From RXIX01 sp003989075 (GTDB lineage: Bacteria; Pseudomonadota; Gammaproteobacteria; Competibacterales; Competibacteraceae), in assembly GCA_029780415.1 (NCBI GenBank), contig JAKOYN010000069.1, positions 1-59,367 of the forward strand: a stretch of DNA of 59,367 bases, read 5' to 3'. The notes under the pieces were generated by a model. That model did no database searches. It was not told where the DNA came from and saw only the letters and a program-made list of their open reading frames with translations. Positions 16,132 to 26,406 of this stretch are shown in pieces; the stretch's first letter is position 1; each line of letters starts with the position of its first letter. Position numbers and translations under genes: made by a program.

Positions 16132-18729
16132 TTACTTCTCCAGCCGCACCGCGCCACCCTTGCTGAAGCTCAGGCCCTCCGGTCCAGCATCGACAACCAC
16201 GGTATCATCCGGCCCGAACTCACCGCCCAGAATGCGCCGCGCCAGCGGATTCTCCAATTCCTGCTGAATCGCCCGCTTCAAGGGCCGCGCGCCGTAGACC
16301 GGATCGAAGCCGGCCTCGCCCAGCCTGTCCAAGGCCGCATCGGTGATTTCCAGGCCCATCTGCCGGTCGGCCAGCCGCTTGCGCAGATAACCGATCTGAA
16401 TATCGGCAATCGCCCGAATCTGCTCCCGCCCCAGCGGATGGAACACCACCACTTCGTCGATCCGGTTGACGAACTCGGGCCGGAAATGATCCGCCACCTG
16501 CGCCATCACCATGCTCTTCATCAGCGGGTAGTTGTCCTGCGCCGCCAACTCTTGAATCATCTGCGAGCCAAGGTTGGAGGTCATCACCACCACGGTATTG
16601 CGGAAATCCACCGTGCGGCCCTGACCGTCGGTCAGCCGGCCATCGTCCAGCACTTGCAGCAGCACGTTGAACACATCCGGGTGCGCCTTCTCGACCTCGT
16701 CCAGCAGGATCACGGCATACGGCCGCCGCCGGATCGCCTCAGTCAGATAACCGCCTTCCTCATAACCGACATAGCCGGGCGGCGCACCGATCATCCGCGC
16801 CACCGAATGCTTCTCCATGAACTCGGACATATCGACCCGCACCAGCGCTTCCTCGGTGTCGAACAGGAACTCAGCCAGCGCCTTGCACAGTTCGGTCTTG
16901 CCGACGCCGGTCGGGCCGAGGAACAGGAATGAGCCGTTGGGCCGGTTGGGATCGGACAGTCCCGCGCGCGAGCGGCGAATGGCGTCGCTCACCGCCTTGA
17001 CCGCCTCGGTCTGCCCAACGACCCGGCGCTGAATCGCCTCCTCCATCCGCAGCAGCTTATCGCGTTCGCCTTCCAGCATCTTCGCGACCGGAATACCGGT
17101 CCACTTGGACACCACTTCGGCGATTTCCTCATCGGTCACCTTGTTGCGCAGCAGCGTGAACGCCGCGTGCTCGACGACGCCAGTCTGCGCCAGCTTGCGC
17201 TCCAGTTCCGGAATCCGCCCATAGCTCAGTTCCGACATCCGCGCCAGATCGCCGGCACGGCGCGCGGTTTCCAGTTCCAATCGCGCCCGTTCCAATTCTT
17301 CCTTAACCTGGGCCGAACCGTGCAGCGCCAGCTTTTCCGCTTTCCACACCTCCTCAAGATCGTTGTACTCGCGCTCCAGACGGCTGATTTCCTGTTCCAG
17401 CAGCCCGAGGCGCTTTTTCGACGCCTCATCACTTTCCTTCTTCAGCGCCTCGCGCTCGATCTTGAGCTGAATCAGCCGCCGTTCCAGGCGATCCATTTCT
17501 TCGGGCTTGGAATCGATTTCCATGCGAATCCGCGAACCGGCCTCATCGACCAGATCAATCGCCTTGTCGGGCAGATTGCGATCGGTGATATAGCGGTGCG
17601 AGAGCGTAGCGGCGGCCACAATCGCCGGGTCGGTGATCTCGACGCCGTGATGAATCTCGTAGCGCTCCTTGAGCCCACGCAGAATGGCAATGGTGTCCTC
17701 AACGGTCGGTTCATTGACCAGCACCTTTTGAAAGCGCCGTTCCAGCGCTGCATCCTTCTCGACGTACTTGCGGTATTCGTCCAGCGTGGTCGCGCCGATG
17801 CAGTGCAGTTCGCCACGCGCCAGGGCCGGCTTGAGCATGTTGCCGGCATCCATCGCGCCTTCGGCCTTGCCGGCGCCGACCATGGTGTGCAATTCATCAA
17901 TAAACAGAACGATCTGCCCTTCCTGTTTCGACAGATCCTTGAGAACCGCCTTGAGCCGCTCCTCGAATTCGCCACGGAACTTGGCCCCGGCGATCAGCGC
18001 ACCCATATCCAAGGCCAGCACCCGCTTGTGCTTGAGGCCCTCTGGCACTTCGCCATTGATGATGCGCTGCGCCAGCCCTTCGACAATTGCGGTCTTACCC
18101 ACGCCCGGCTCGCCGATCAGCACCGGGTTGTTCTTGGTGCGGCGGGCCAGGACCTGAATGGTGCGGCGAATCTCGTCATCGCGACCAATCACCGGATCGA
18201 GCTTGCCCTGCTCGGCGCGCGTGGTCAGGTCGATGGTGTATTTTTCCAGCGCCTGCCGCTGATCCTCGGCATTCTGATCCTCGACCTTCTGGCCGCCGCG
18301 CATGGCCTCAATGCCGCGCTCGATCAGGCTCCTGGTCGCGCCAGCCTTGCGCAGCAAAGCGCCCAGTTCGCCCTTGTCTTCCAGCGCGGCCAGCACAAAC
18401 AGTTCGGAGGAGATGTAGCTGTCCTTGCGCTGCTGAGCCAGCTTGTCGGTCAGGTTCAGCAAACGGGACAGGGCATTGGAAACCTGCACATCGCCGCCAG
18501 CGCCCTCGACGCGCGGCAGACGGTCGAGCGCTTCGCCAAGCTGGGAGCGCAGCAGATTGACGTTGACATCGGCCTGGGCGAGCAGGGGCCGCACCGTGCC
18601 GCCGTCCTGATCGAGCAGTGCTGCCAATACATGCACCGGCTCGATGAATTGATGGTCGCGGCCCACCGCCAGACTCTGAGCGTCGCTCAGAGCCAATTGA
18701 AACTTGCTGGTCAGTTTGTCCATGCGCAT
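16132..18729 (-). CDS. clpB: ATP-dependent disaggregase ClpB
   Basis: Hsp100 chaperone (865 aa) that rescues aggregated proteins with DnaK. Order of domains: N-terminal Clp repeats (1-150), NBD1 with Walker A GEPGVGKTAIVEG, the long coiled-coil M domain (about 400-530, KIEREALKKESDEASKKR region) that distinguishes ClpB from ClpA and ClpC, NBD2 with GPTGVGKTELCKALAEFLF, and the C-terminal D2-small domain. It starts with the family sequence MRMDKLTSKFQ. A heat-shock type promoter lies 38-63 bases upstream and a strong terminator follows. Confidence 0.97.
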   Translation of the reverse strand: MRMDKLTSKFQLALSDAQSLAVGRDHQFIEPVHVLAALLDQDGGTVRPLLAQADVNVNLLRSQLGEALDRLPRVEGAGGDVQVSNALSRLLNLTDKLAQQRKDSYISSELFVLAALEDKGELGALLRKAGATRSLIERGIEAMRGGQKVEDQNAEDQRQALEKYTIDLTTRAEQGKLDPVIGRDDEIRRTIQVLARRTKNNPVLIGEPGVGKTAIVEGLAQRIINGEVPEGLKHKRVLALDMGALIAGAKFRGEFEERLKAVLKDLSKQEGQIVLFIDELHTMVGAGKAEGAMDAGNMLKPALARGELHCIGATTLDEYRKYVEKDAALERRFQKVLVNEPTVEDTIAILRGLKERYEIHHGVEITDPAIVAAATLSHRYITDRNLPDKAIDLVDEAGSRIRMEIDSKPEEMDRLERRLIQLKIEREALKKESDEASKKRLGLLEQEISRLEREYNDLEEVWKAEKLALHGSAQVKEELERARLELETARRAGDLARMSELSYGRIPELERKLAQTGVVEHAAFTLLRNKVTDEEIAEVVSKWTGIPVAKMLEGERDKLLRMEEAIQRRVVGQTEAVKAVSDAIRRSRAGLSDPNRPNGSFLFLGPTGVGKTELCKALAEFLFDTEEALVRVDMSEFMEKHSVARMIGAPPGYVGYEEGGYLTEAIRRRPYAVILLDEVEKAHPDVFNVLLQVLDDGRLTDGQGRTVDFRNTVVVMTSNLGSQMIQELAAQDNYPLMKSMVMAQVADHFRPEFVNRIDEVVVFHPLGREQIRAIADIQIGYLRKRLADRQMGLEITDAALDRLGEAGFDPVYGARPLKRAIQQELENPLARRILGGEFGPDDTVVVDAGPEGLSFSKGGAVRLEK

Positions 18730-18766
18730 GCGTGCGTTCCCCGTAAAAACGTAATTTCCCTAGTGA

Positions 18767-18792
18767 ATAGGGGTGGTTTTACGGAATTCAAG
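18767..18792 (-). promoter_or_regulatory. Sigma32-type heat-shock promoter of clpB
   Basis: Read on the minus strand, CTTGAAT (18792-18786) and CCCCTAT (18773-18767) are separated by 12 bases. This closely matches the RpoH consensus CTTGAAA / CCCCAT. It lies just upstream of clpB, a known RpoH target in gammaproteobacteria. The rest of the 125-base gap between purL and clpB shows only a weak CACCCC/GGGGTG dyad near the purL end. Confidence 0.7.
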
Positions 18793-18854
18793 ACAGCAGG
18801 CCATGGCCCACACCCCAAGCCCGCTACGGAGCAAGGGGTGCACGGGCACGCCCG

Positions 18855-21800
18855 CTAGCCCAGCCAGCGCCGGGCATTGCGGAACAGGCGCAGCCACGGC
18901 CCGTCCTCGCCCCAGCCATCGGGATGCCAGGAATGCTGCACGCTGCGGAAGACCCGTTCCGGATGCGGCATCAGCAGCGTGAAACGCCCATCACGGCTGC
19001 ACAGCCCGGTGATGCCGTCCGGCGAGCCATTCGGATTGGCCGGATAGGTGCACGCCGGTTGACCGTAATGGTCGATAAAGCGCAGCGCGACCACACCCGC
19101 CGCCCGCGCTGCCGCTGGCCCATCGGCATCGCGAAATTCGGCGCGGCCTTCCCCATGCGCGACGGTGATCGGCAGGCGCGAGCCGGCCATGCCCTGCAGG
19201 AACAGCGATGGCGACGGCAGCACCTCGACCAGGCTCAGGCGCGCTTCAAATTGCTCAACCCGATTACGCACGAAGCGCGGCCACAGATCGGCGCCGGCGA
19301 TCAGCTCATGCAGATTGGAGAACATCTGGCAGCCATTGCACACCCCGAGACCGAAGCTGTCGGAGCGGGCAAAGAATGCGGCGAATTCATCACGGGCACG
19401 CGGATTGAACAGGATCGACTTGGCCCAGCCCTCGCCGGCGCCCAGCACGTCACCATAGGAAAAGCCGCCACAGGCCGCCAGACCCTGGAAATCGGCCAGC
19501 GATACCCGCCCGGCGATCAGATCACTCATGTGCACATCGACCGCAGCGAAACCGGCCCGATCAAAGGCGGCGGCCATTTCCACCTGACCATTGACGCCCT
19601 GCTCGCGCAGGATCGCGACCCGCGGTCGCACATCGCTGGCGATGAATGGCGCGGCCACATCCTCGGCAGGATCGAAACTCAGCAGCACGCTCAGGCCCGG
19701 ATCGGCCGGATCACAGGCCGCATCAAAGGCCTCACGGGCACAGTCGGGATGATCACGCAACGCCTGCAGGCGATAGCTGGTTTCCGACCAGGCGCGGCGC
19801 AATTCGGCGCGCGACCCGGTGAACACGGTTTCCCCGGCGAAGCGCAGCCGCAGATCATCGCTGGCATTGGGCGCACCAATCACATGGCAGCACTCCCCCA
19901 GACCGGCAGCGGCCAGCGTGGCCAGCACCGCCGCGCGATCGCTGACCCGGACCTGCACCACCGCGCCCAGCTCCTCGGCGAACAGCGCCGGCAGCAGCTC
20001 CTCACCGAGATCGTCGAGCAGCACAGTCACGCCGCAGCCGCCGGCAAACATCATCTCCACCAGCACCGCCAGCAGACCGCCATCGGAGCGATCGTGATAG
20101 GCCAGCAGGCGGCCGCTGGCGTTGAGCTGCTGGATGGCGGCAAAGAAGGCGCGCAGATCCGCAGCGGAATCGACATCCGGCACCGCCTCACCACACTGGT
20201 TGCAGACCTGGGCCAGCGCCGAACCGCCCAGGCGATTCCGGCCACGCCCCAGATCAATCAGGATCAGATCGGTATCGCCACGATCGCGGCGCAACTGCGG
20301 GGTCAGGGTGCGGCGCAGATCAACCACCGGCGCGAAGGCCGAGACGATCAGCGACAGCGGCGCAACCACGCTCCTGTGCGCACCGTCGTCCGCCTCCCAG
20401 ACCGTGCGCATCGACAATGAATCCTTGCCGACCGGAATGGCGATGCCCAGCGCCGGGCACAGCTCCAGACCGACCGCGCGCACGGTATCGAACAGGCGTG
20501 CATCCTCGCCAGGATGTCCGGCGGCCGCCATCCAGTTGGCCGACAGCTTGACATCACCGAGCTTGTCGATACGCGCCGCCGCGATGTTGGTCAGCGCCTC
20601 GCCGACCGCCATGCGCCCCGAGGCCGGTGCATCCAGCACCGCCAGCGGCGTGCGTTCGCCCAGCGCCATGGCCTCGCCGCTATCGGTGTCGAAGCTGGTC
20701 GCGGTCACCGCGACATCGCTGACCGGCACCTGCCAGGGCCCGACCATCTGGTCGCGACACACCAGCCCGGTGACGCTGCGATCGCCAATGGTGATCAGAA
20801 AGCTCTTGTCGGCCACGGCAGGCAGGCGCAGCACCCGCACCACCGCCTCGCCCAGATCAAGGCCACTCAGGTCCAGCGGCCGGGGCGCGACCGGCTCGCG
20901 GGTCACGTCGCGCTGCATCCTCGGCGGTTTGCCGAACAGCACGCTCATTGGCAGATCCACCGGCCGGTTGTCGAACTGGCGATCGCTGACGATCAATTGT
21001 GCGTCGCCCCCGGTGGCAACACCGATCAGCGCGTAGGGGCAGCGTTCCCGTTCACACAGCGCCCTGAAGGCGGCCAGACCCTCGGCGGCAATCGCCAGCA
21101 CATAGCGCTCCTGGGCCTCGTTGCACCAGATCTGCATCGGCGACATGCCCGGATCGGCGTTGGGCACCGCACGCAGTTCAAAATCACCGCCGCGCCCGGC
21201 GCCATGCACGATTTCCGGCACGGCGTTGGACAGGCCACCGGCGCCGACATCGTGCACCGACAGGATCGGATTATCCGCACCCAGGGCGGTGCAGCGGTCG
21301 ATCACTTCCTGAGCGCGACGCTGGATTTCCGGGTTGCCGCGCTGCACCGAGGCAAAGTCGAGATCCGCATGGGAACTGCCCGCCGCCATGCTGGAGGCTG
21401 CGCCGCCGCCAAGACCAATCAGCATCGCCGGCCCGCCCAGCACCACGATGGCCGTGCCCGGCGGCAGTTTAACCTTGTGCACATGCGGCTCGCGGATATT
21501 GCCCAGGCCGCCGGCGAGCATGATCGGCTTGTGGTAGCCGCGCCGCTGGCCATCGGGCCCGTCATCCTCGAAGCTGCGGAAATAGCCGGCCAGATTGGGG
21601 CGACCAAATTCGTTGTTGAACGCCGCCGCACCAAGCGGCCCGTCCAGCATGATGTCCAGCGCCGTAGCGATACGTTCGGGCTTGCCGTAGTCGCGTTCCC
21701 AAGGCTGGATAAAACCGGGAATGCGCAGGTTGGACACCGAGAAGCCGCACAGACCGGCCTTGGGTTTGGCGCCACGCCCGGTTGCGCCTTCGTCGCGAAT

Positions 21801-22742
21801 CTCGCCACCGGAACCGGTGGCCGCGCCGGGAAAGGGTGAAATCGCGGTCGGGTGGTTATGGGTCTCGACCTTCATCAGGATATGCACCGCTTCCCGGTGA
21901 TAGCGGTACTCGCCATCGGCGGGATCGGGGAAGAAGCGCCCGGCGGGAAAACCGCTCATCACGGCGGCATTGTCGCTATAGGCCGAGAGCACGTCGTCGG
22001 GATGACAGGCGTGGGTGTGGCGGATCATCGCGAACAGCGATTGCGCCTGGGCGACGCCATCGATTACCCAGTCGGCGTTGAAGATCTTGTGCCGGCAATG
22101 CTCGGAGTTGGCCTGGGCGAACATCATCAGCTCGACATCGGTCGGGTTGCGCGCCAGGCGGGTAAAGCTGTCGAGCAGGTAGTCGATTTCGTCACCGGAC
22201 AGCGCCAGGCCCAGCTCATGGTTGGCCGCGATCAGGGCAGCGCGGCCACCGCCCAGCACGTCCACGCTGTTCAGCGGCGCCGGTTCGGCCTGGGCGAACA
22301 GCATGGCGGGATCTTCGTCCGGCGTTAAAACCGCCTCGGTCATGCGGTCATGCAGCAGCGGCTTGAGCGCGGCCTGCTCGGCAATGCTCAGTAGCCGCGT
22401 AGCCTGCACAGACCAGGCAATGCCGCGTTCGATGCGCCGCACTTGATGCAGGCCGCAGTTATGGGCGATATCGGTAGCCTTGGACGACCAGGGCGAAATG
22501 GTGCCGGGCCGCGGGATCACCAGCAGGCTCAGCGCATCGGGCAGGCTGCGCCGCGTCGCGCTGGGGCCATACTCCAGCAGCCGCTCCAGCACCGCGCGTT
22601 CGTGGTCATTCAGCGACCCATCGACGAAATGCACGTATTCGGCGTAAAGGTCAGTCACGACCGCAACCTGCCGCTGGACCACGGTCAGCAGTTTTTCCAG
22701 GCGAAACGGTGACAGAGCGGGGCTTCCACGGAAACGCAGCAT
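18855..22742 (-). CDS. purL: Phosphoribosylformylglycinamidine synthase PurL (large single-chain type)
   Basis: Fourth step of purine synthesis: FGAR plus glutamine to FGAM. From ATG 22742 the product is 1295 aa, the same length class as the E. coli enzyme; the ATG has AGGAGAG nine bases upstream, whereas the GTG at 22751 would abut it. The N-terminal domain is followed by two AIRS-like halves (KVETHNHPTAISPFPGAATG, GKDSLSM) and a C-terminal class I glutaminase with the nucleophile Cys in GVCNGCQMFSN. No other pur gene is adjacent. Confidence 0.97.
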   Translation of the reverse strand: MLRFRGSPALSPFRLEKLLTVVQRQVAVVTDLYAEYVHFVDGSLNDHERAVLERLLEYGPSATRRSLPDALSLLVIPRPGTISPWSSKATDIAHNCGLHQVRRIERGIAWSVQATRLLSIAEQAALKPLLHDRMTEAVLTPDEDPAMLFAQAEPAPLNSVDVLGGGRAALIAANHELGLALSGDEIDYLLDSFTRLARNPTDVELMMFAQANSEHCRHKIFNADWVIDGVAQAQSLFAMIRHTHACHPDDVLSAYSDNAAVMSGFPAGRFFPDPADGEYRYHREAVHILMKVETHNHPTAISPFPGAATGSGGEIRDEGATGRGAKPKAGLCGFSVSNLRIPGFIQPWERDYGKPERIATALDIMLDGPLGAAAFNNEFGRPNLAGYFRSFEDDGPDGQRRGYHKPIMLAGGLGNIREPHVHKVKLPPGTAIVVLGGPAMLIGLGGGAASSMAAGSSHADLDFASVQRGNPEIQRRAQEVIDRCTALGADNPILSVHDVGAGGLSNAVPEIVHGAGRGGDFELRAVPNADPGMSPMQIWCNEAQERYVLAIAAEGLAAFRALCERERCPYALIGVATGGDAQLIVSDRQFDNRPVDLPMSVLFGKPPRMQRDVTREPVAPRPLDLSGLDLGEAVVRVLRLPAVADKSFLITIGDRSVTGLVCRDQMVGPWQVPVSDVAVTATSFDTDSGEAMALGERTPLAVLDAPASGRMAVGEALTNIAAARIDKLGDVKLSANWMAAAGHPGEDARLFDTVRAVGLELCPALGIAIPVGKDSLSMRTVWEADDGAHRSVVAPLSLIVSAFAPVVDLRRTLTPQLRRDRGDTDLILIDLGRGRNRLGGSALAQVCNQCGEAVPDVDSAADLRAFFAAIQQLNASGRLLAYHDRSDGGLLAVLVEMMFAGGCGVTVLLDDLGEELLPALFAEELGAVVQVRVSDRAAVLATLAAAGLGECCHVIGAPNASDDLRLRFAGETVFTGSRAELRRAWSETSYRLQALRDHPDCAREAFDAACDPADPGLSVLLSFDPAEDVAAPFIASDVRPRVAILREQGVNGQVEMAAAFDRAGFAAVDVHMSDLIAGRVSLADFQGLAACGGFSYGDVLGAGEGWAKSILFNPRARDEFAAFFARSDSFGLGVCNGCQMFSNLHELIAGADLWPRFVRNRVEQFEARLSLVEVLPSPSLFLQGMAGSRLPITVAHGEGRAEFRDADGPAAARAAGVVALRFIDHYGQPACTYPANPNGSPDGITGLCSRDGRFTLLMPHPERVFRSVQHSWHPDGWGEDGPWLRLFRNARRWLG

Positions 22743-22835
22743 CGCGAGCACTCTCCTCGGGCAGGCGGGAAGCGCCGATGATACAGCATAGGGCGCGCTG
22801 CGGAACGGGCGTGGCGCGTGCGGTATGCGCCGCCG

Positions 22836-25100
22836 CTACTTGCCGATCCGCAGCAGCCCACCCAGTCCGTGCTGGTCGAGGAAGGCGTTGGCACAATCGC
22901 GGATGGCGGCGGCGCTATCCAGGATCAGCACCTCATCAAGCAGGGCCTGAGCGGCCTCATAGCGGATGCTGCGGATCAGCCACTTGATCTTGAGCAGGCT
23001 GCCCAGGTTCATGCTCAGACTGTCCACACCCATCGCAGTGAGCAGCAGGGCACCGGCCGGATCGCCGGCCATCTCACCGCAGACACTGACCGGCTTGCCG
23101 ACCGCGCGTACCCGCTCGACCACCTGACGAATCGCCGCCAGCACCGCCGGATGCAGCGGATCGTAGAGCTTGGCGACCCGGTCGTTGTTGCGATCCACCG
23201 CCAGCAGATACTGGGTCAGGTCATTGCTGCCGATCGAGGCAAAATCGACCAGCCGGATCAAAGCATCGATCTGATACACCGCCGAAGGCACTTCAACCAT
23301 GATGCCCAGCCGGGGCATGCGCACCACCAGACCCTCAGCCTCCAGTTCAGCGCGGGCACTGTCCAGCAGCGCCAGGGCCTCGCGCAACTCCATGACACTG
23401 CCAATCATTGGCAACAGAATCGACAGATTGGCGTAATGGCTGCCGGCGCGCAGCATCGCCCGCAACTGGGTCTTGAACAGGTCCGGCTGATCGAGACTGA
23501 TGCGGATACCGCGCCAGCCCAGATAGGGATTCTGTTCACTGATCGGAAAATAGGGCAACGGCTTGTCGCCACCGATGTCGAGGGTGCGCAACACCACCGG
23601 ATGCGGGTCCATGATGCGCAGCACCCGGGTATACAGCGTGGTCTGCTCCTCCTCGCCGGGGAAGCGGTCACGCAGGAAAAAGTGCAGTTCCGAGCGGTAC
23701 AGACCCACGCCGCGCACGCCGCTGTTGCGCGCCGCGGCGATATCAGCGAACAGGCCGGAATTGGCATGCAGCGCCAGGCCATGGCCATCGAGGGTTTCGG
23801 CGGGCAGGTCGCGCAGGTGCTGCAGGCCCTGCGACAGTTCCGCCTCCTCGGTGATCAGCTTCAGATATTCCTGGCGCAGCGCCGGGCTGGGCTGGATGCA
23901 CACCCGCACCGTATAGCCGTCGACCACCACCTCGCGGCCGTTCAAGCGTCCCGGAGGCAGATTGCTAACCCCAAACACCGCCGGCACGCCCAGGCCCCGC
24001 GCCAGCAGAGCAACATGCGAAGCGCCGGTGCCGCGCACCGACACCAGACCCTTGAGCTTCTCCGGCGGCACATCCAGCAGTTGCGAGACGCTGATTTCCT
24101 CGCCCATCAGAACGGCATTATCGGGATACTGACGATCGACGGTCTGCTCTTCATGCAGGCGGTTGAGCAGGCGCTGGCCGAGATCGAGGATATCGGCGGC
24201 ACGCTCGCGCAGATAAGGGTCGTCCATCTCGGTGAAGATATTGGCGTATTCGAGCACCGTAGCCCGCAGCGCGCCCGGCGCCCAGTTGCCGGTGTAAATG
24301 CGCTCCAGAGTGCCATTGACCAGACTGTCGCTGCTCAGCAGCAGCGCATAGGCGTCAAACAGGGCACGGTCACCGGCCGACAGCAGCAGACGCATCCGCT
24401 CGCTCAGGCGCTGCAGCTCGGCCAGTTCCGCCGCAACCGCCTGGCGAAAGCGCGAGGCTTCGGCATCGACGTCGTCGATATCCTTATCCGGCACCCGCTC
24501 AAGGGCGGCACTGGGAAACACCACCACCGCTTCGCCGATGGCCAGACCCCGGGCGCTGGCCACCCCTTCCAGAAACAGGGTACCCGAGAGCGCGTCGCCA
24601 TCGAGGCGATCCAGGGCCTGACGGATCTCGGTCTGGTTGATGCAGCCGGCCAGCTGCGCCGCCAGCGTCACCAGGAAGGATTCCTCATCGGCGGTGTACT
24701 TGCGCTGCTCGCGCTGCTGCGCCACCAGCACGCCGAGCACCTTGCGGCGGCGGATGATCGGCACGCCAATGAAGCCGTGAAAGGGCGCCTCACCGGTGGC
24801 GGCAATGTAGCGGAAGGCAGGATGGGCGGGGGCGTTTTCGACGTTGACCGGTTCGACGCGGCTGGCGGCCAGTCCGGTCAGGCCCTGGCCGATCTTGAGG
24901 CGCACCTTGCCGACCGCACCCGGACGCAGGCCGTCACTGGCCATGAGCACATGCTCGCCGCGGGCGTGATCGGTCATATACACCGAGCAAACATCGGTAT
25001 GCAGAGCAGCCTTGACCTCAGCGACGACCACATTGAGCGCCTCGCCAAGATTGCGGGTTGCGTTGATGTCCTGCACGATGCGCCGCAGGATGTCCAACAT
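22836..25100 (-). CDS. ptsP: Nitrogen PTS enzyme I, PtsP
   Basis: First phosphotransferase of the nitrogen-related PTS, passing phosphate from PEP to NPr; 754 aa. The N-terminal GAF domain (1-170, with GQGLTGLAA and FHGFIGVPII) senses effectors, glutamine in studied homologues. The swivelling phospho-histidine domain has GTGASHVALLARGLGVPA with the catalytic His, and the C-terminal PEP-binding barrel has GVGLYRSEL, LRTLDIGGDKPLPYF, ASIGSNDLTQYLLA and VCGEMAGDP. It lies 44 bases after rppH on the same strand, the rppH-ptsP order found in other gammaproteobacteria. Confidence 0.96.
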   Translation of the reverse strand: MLDILRRIVQDINATRNLGEALNVVVAEVKAALHTDVCSVYMTDHARGEHVLMASDGLRPGAVGKVRLKIGQGLTGLAASRVEPVNVENAPAHPAFRYIAATGEAPFHGFIGVPIIRRRKVLGVLVAQQREQRKYTADEESFLVTLAAQLAGCINQTEIRQALDRLDGDALSGTLFLEGVASARGLAIGEAVVVFPSAALERVPDKDIDDVDAEASRFRQAVAAELAELQRLSERMRLLLSAGDRALFDAYALLLSSDSLVNGTLERIYTGNWAPGALRATVLEYANIFTEMDDPYLRERAADILDLGQRLLNRLHEEQTVDRQYPDNAVLMGEEISVSQLLDVPPEKLKGLVSVRGTGASHVALLARGLGVPAVFGVSNLPPGRLNGREVVVDGYTVRVCIQPSPALRQEYLKLITEEAELSQGLQHLRDLPAETLDGHGLALHANSGLFADIAAARNSGVRGVGLYRSELHFFLRDRFPGEEEQTTLYTRVLRIMDPHPVVLRTLDIGGDKPLPYFPISEQNPYLGWRGIRISLDQPDLFKTQLRAMLRAGSHYANLSILLPMIGSVMELREALALLDSARAELEAEGLVVRMPRLGIMVEVPSAVYQIDALIRLVDFASIGSNDLTQYLLAVDRNNDRVAKLYDPLHPAVLAAIRQVVERVRAVGKPVSVCGEMAGDPAGALLLTAMGVDSLSMNLGSLLKIKWLIRSIRYEAAQALLDEVLILDSAAAIRDCANAFLDQHGLGGLLRIGK

Positions 25101-25144
25101 GGAACCGTCCTCAAAGCAGGGCGACAGACTTCACACGGAATGCT

Positions 25145-25876
25145 TCAGCGCCGCGACAGACGATGGGAATGCGGCGTGGATGGGCACGGCGGACACTGCG
25201 GCTCTTCCCGCGGTGGCGCCACAACCGGTACCTCCAGCGTATCATCGGCGACGATGGTACGTCGCGCTGAGATGACCATGCGGGTAATCACTGGATGCTG
25301 GCCCAGCTCCAGCCGACGCAACGGCAACACCACAGCCTGCTTGCGCATGACACGGACCTGGGGGGATTCCACCGCTGGCGTGTCCGGCGCATGGATCTGG
25401 CCATCGACAAACAGCAGCGGCGCCAGTTCGTGCAGAGCCCGCCAGTAGACATGGCGCTTAAACGATACCACGGCGCGCAGCGGATACCAGTAGTCCACCC
25501 ACTGCCAATGGTCGAATTCCGGACGGTCGGTCAGATCCAGGCGCACCGCATCCTCGCCGCCGAGCATGCGCAGCAGGAACCAGACCTGTTTCTGGCCGAT
25601 GCAGGGCGATTTGCCCCCCCGGCGCACCAGACGCTTGGGCAGACGATAGCGCAGCCAGCCCTTGGTGCAGCCAATCACCTGGACATGCTCCGGGCGCAGC
25701 CCCACCTCTTCGGCCAGTTCGCGAAACATGGCCTGCTCAGGCGACTCATCTGGCCGGATCCCACCCTGGGGAAACTGCCAGGAGTACTGTCCAATCCGCC
25801 GCGCCCAGAACAGGCGCCCTTCGGCGTTGCACAGAATGATGCCGACGTTAGGCCGGTAACCCTCCGAATCGATCAC
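25145..25876 (-). CDS. rppH: RNA pyrophosphohydrolase RppH with C-terminal extension
   Basis: Removes pyrophosphate from mRNA 5' ends and so starts RNase E-dependent decay. The core is the RppH type: YRPNVGIILCN, WQFPQGGIRPDESPEQA leading into the Nudix box (FRELAEEVGL), and YRLPKRLVRR. The start is a GTG at 25876. At 243 aa it is about 65-70 residues longer than the enteric enzyme; the extra C-terminal part is proline- and arginine-rich (VVAPPREEPQCPPCPSTPH) and looks disordered. Such tails occur in some relatives; their role is not evident here. Confidence 0.94.
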   Translation of the reverse strand: MIDSEGYRPNVGIILCNAEGRLFWARRIGQYSWQFPQGGIRPDESPEQAMFRELAEEVGLRPEHVQVIGCTKGWLRYRLPKRLVRRGGKSPCIGQKQVWFLLRMLGGEDAVRLDLTDRPEFDHWQWVDYWYPLRAVVSFKRHVYWRALHELAPLLFVDGQIHAPDTPAVESPQVRVMRKQAVVLPLRRLELGQHPVITRMVISARRTIVADDTLEVPVVAPPREEPQCPPCPSTPHSHRLSRR

Positions 25877-26227
25877 GGTGCCAACCGATTTTTTGCAATG
25901 AATTGTTCATCGTATTTTTCCATACCCGTCAAGCATTGCGCCACTGAAATCCACGCGAACCCGGCCACGGGCCGCGCCCAGGGCCATGCAGCCTGCCCAT
26001 TCAGCTCGGAACCTTCCATACCGGCCCCAGCCGCTTACCCGAATTGCGCGAAAAGCCTCGCCCTTACTTCGGCTTCGCTCAGTACAGGTCAGAGCGGGGA
26101 TGGATCGCGCGGCGAACGCAGTTCGCCTGATTTTTTCTATACTGCCTGAGTCGGCCCTCGCGATGACGCTACCGACGGTAGTTCGCTCTTTGGCAACTCA
26201 AGGTATGCGGTTGTCTTCGGAAGACGA

Positions 26228-26406
26228 AGACGTAAAACCTTAATCGTGTTCAAAAGCATTTGCTTTCGGCCCACCTGTTGCCGGTAGGTTGCGCCACCGA
26301 CCGACGTGTTCGGTCGGGGAGATCAGAGAACATTCAGTGTTCTCGGTACGGGGCATCGTACCCTCTACAGAGAAATCCTCGTCCTTTAGGCCGGGGAGAA
26401 TGTCAA
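26228..26406 (+). mobile_element. IS200/IS605-like right end with omega-RNA-like hairpin chain, tnpB lost
   Basis: Four hairpins in a row: 26297-26317 (7-bp stem), 26326-26344 (7 bp), 26345-26362 (6 bp) and 26376-26397 (TCCTCG-type stem with TTTA loop and one mismatch). They are followed by GGAGAATG and TCAA at 26403-26406. The last hairpin plus TCAA matches the known right-end pattern of IS605/IS1341-type elements, which is also the 3' part of the TnpB guide RNA scaffold. Just upstream, GACGTAAAACCTTAA (26228-26242) resembles the common TnpB C-terminal DVRP end (here read as DVKP-stop). No tnpA or tnpB reading frame remains upstream. A guide, if expressed, would begin at about 26407. The rest of 25877-26458 holds nothing else clear. 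Confidence 0.6.

Noticed and set aside
18773..18982. 69-codon plus-strand frame at the purL end
   Set aside because: Mostly antisense to purL and covers the clpB heat-shock promoter; no ribosome site or motif.
22818..25448. 876-codon open frame antisense to ptsP and rppH
   Set aside because: Spans two well-supported genes on the other strand and shows no recognisable domain; a high-GC shadow.
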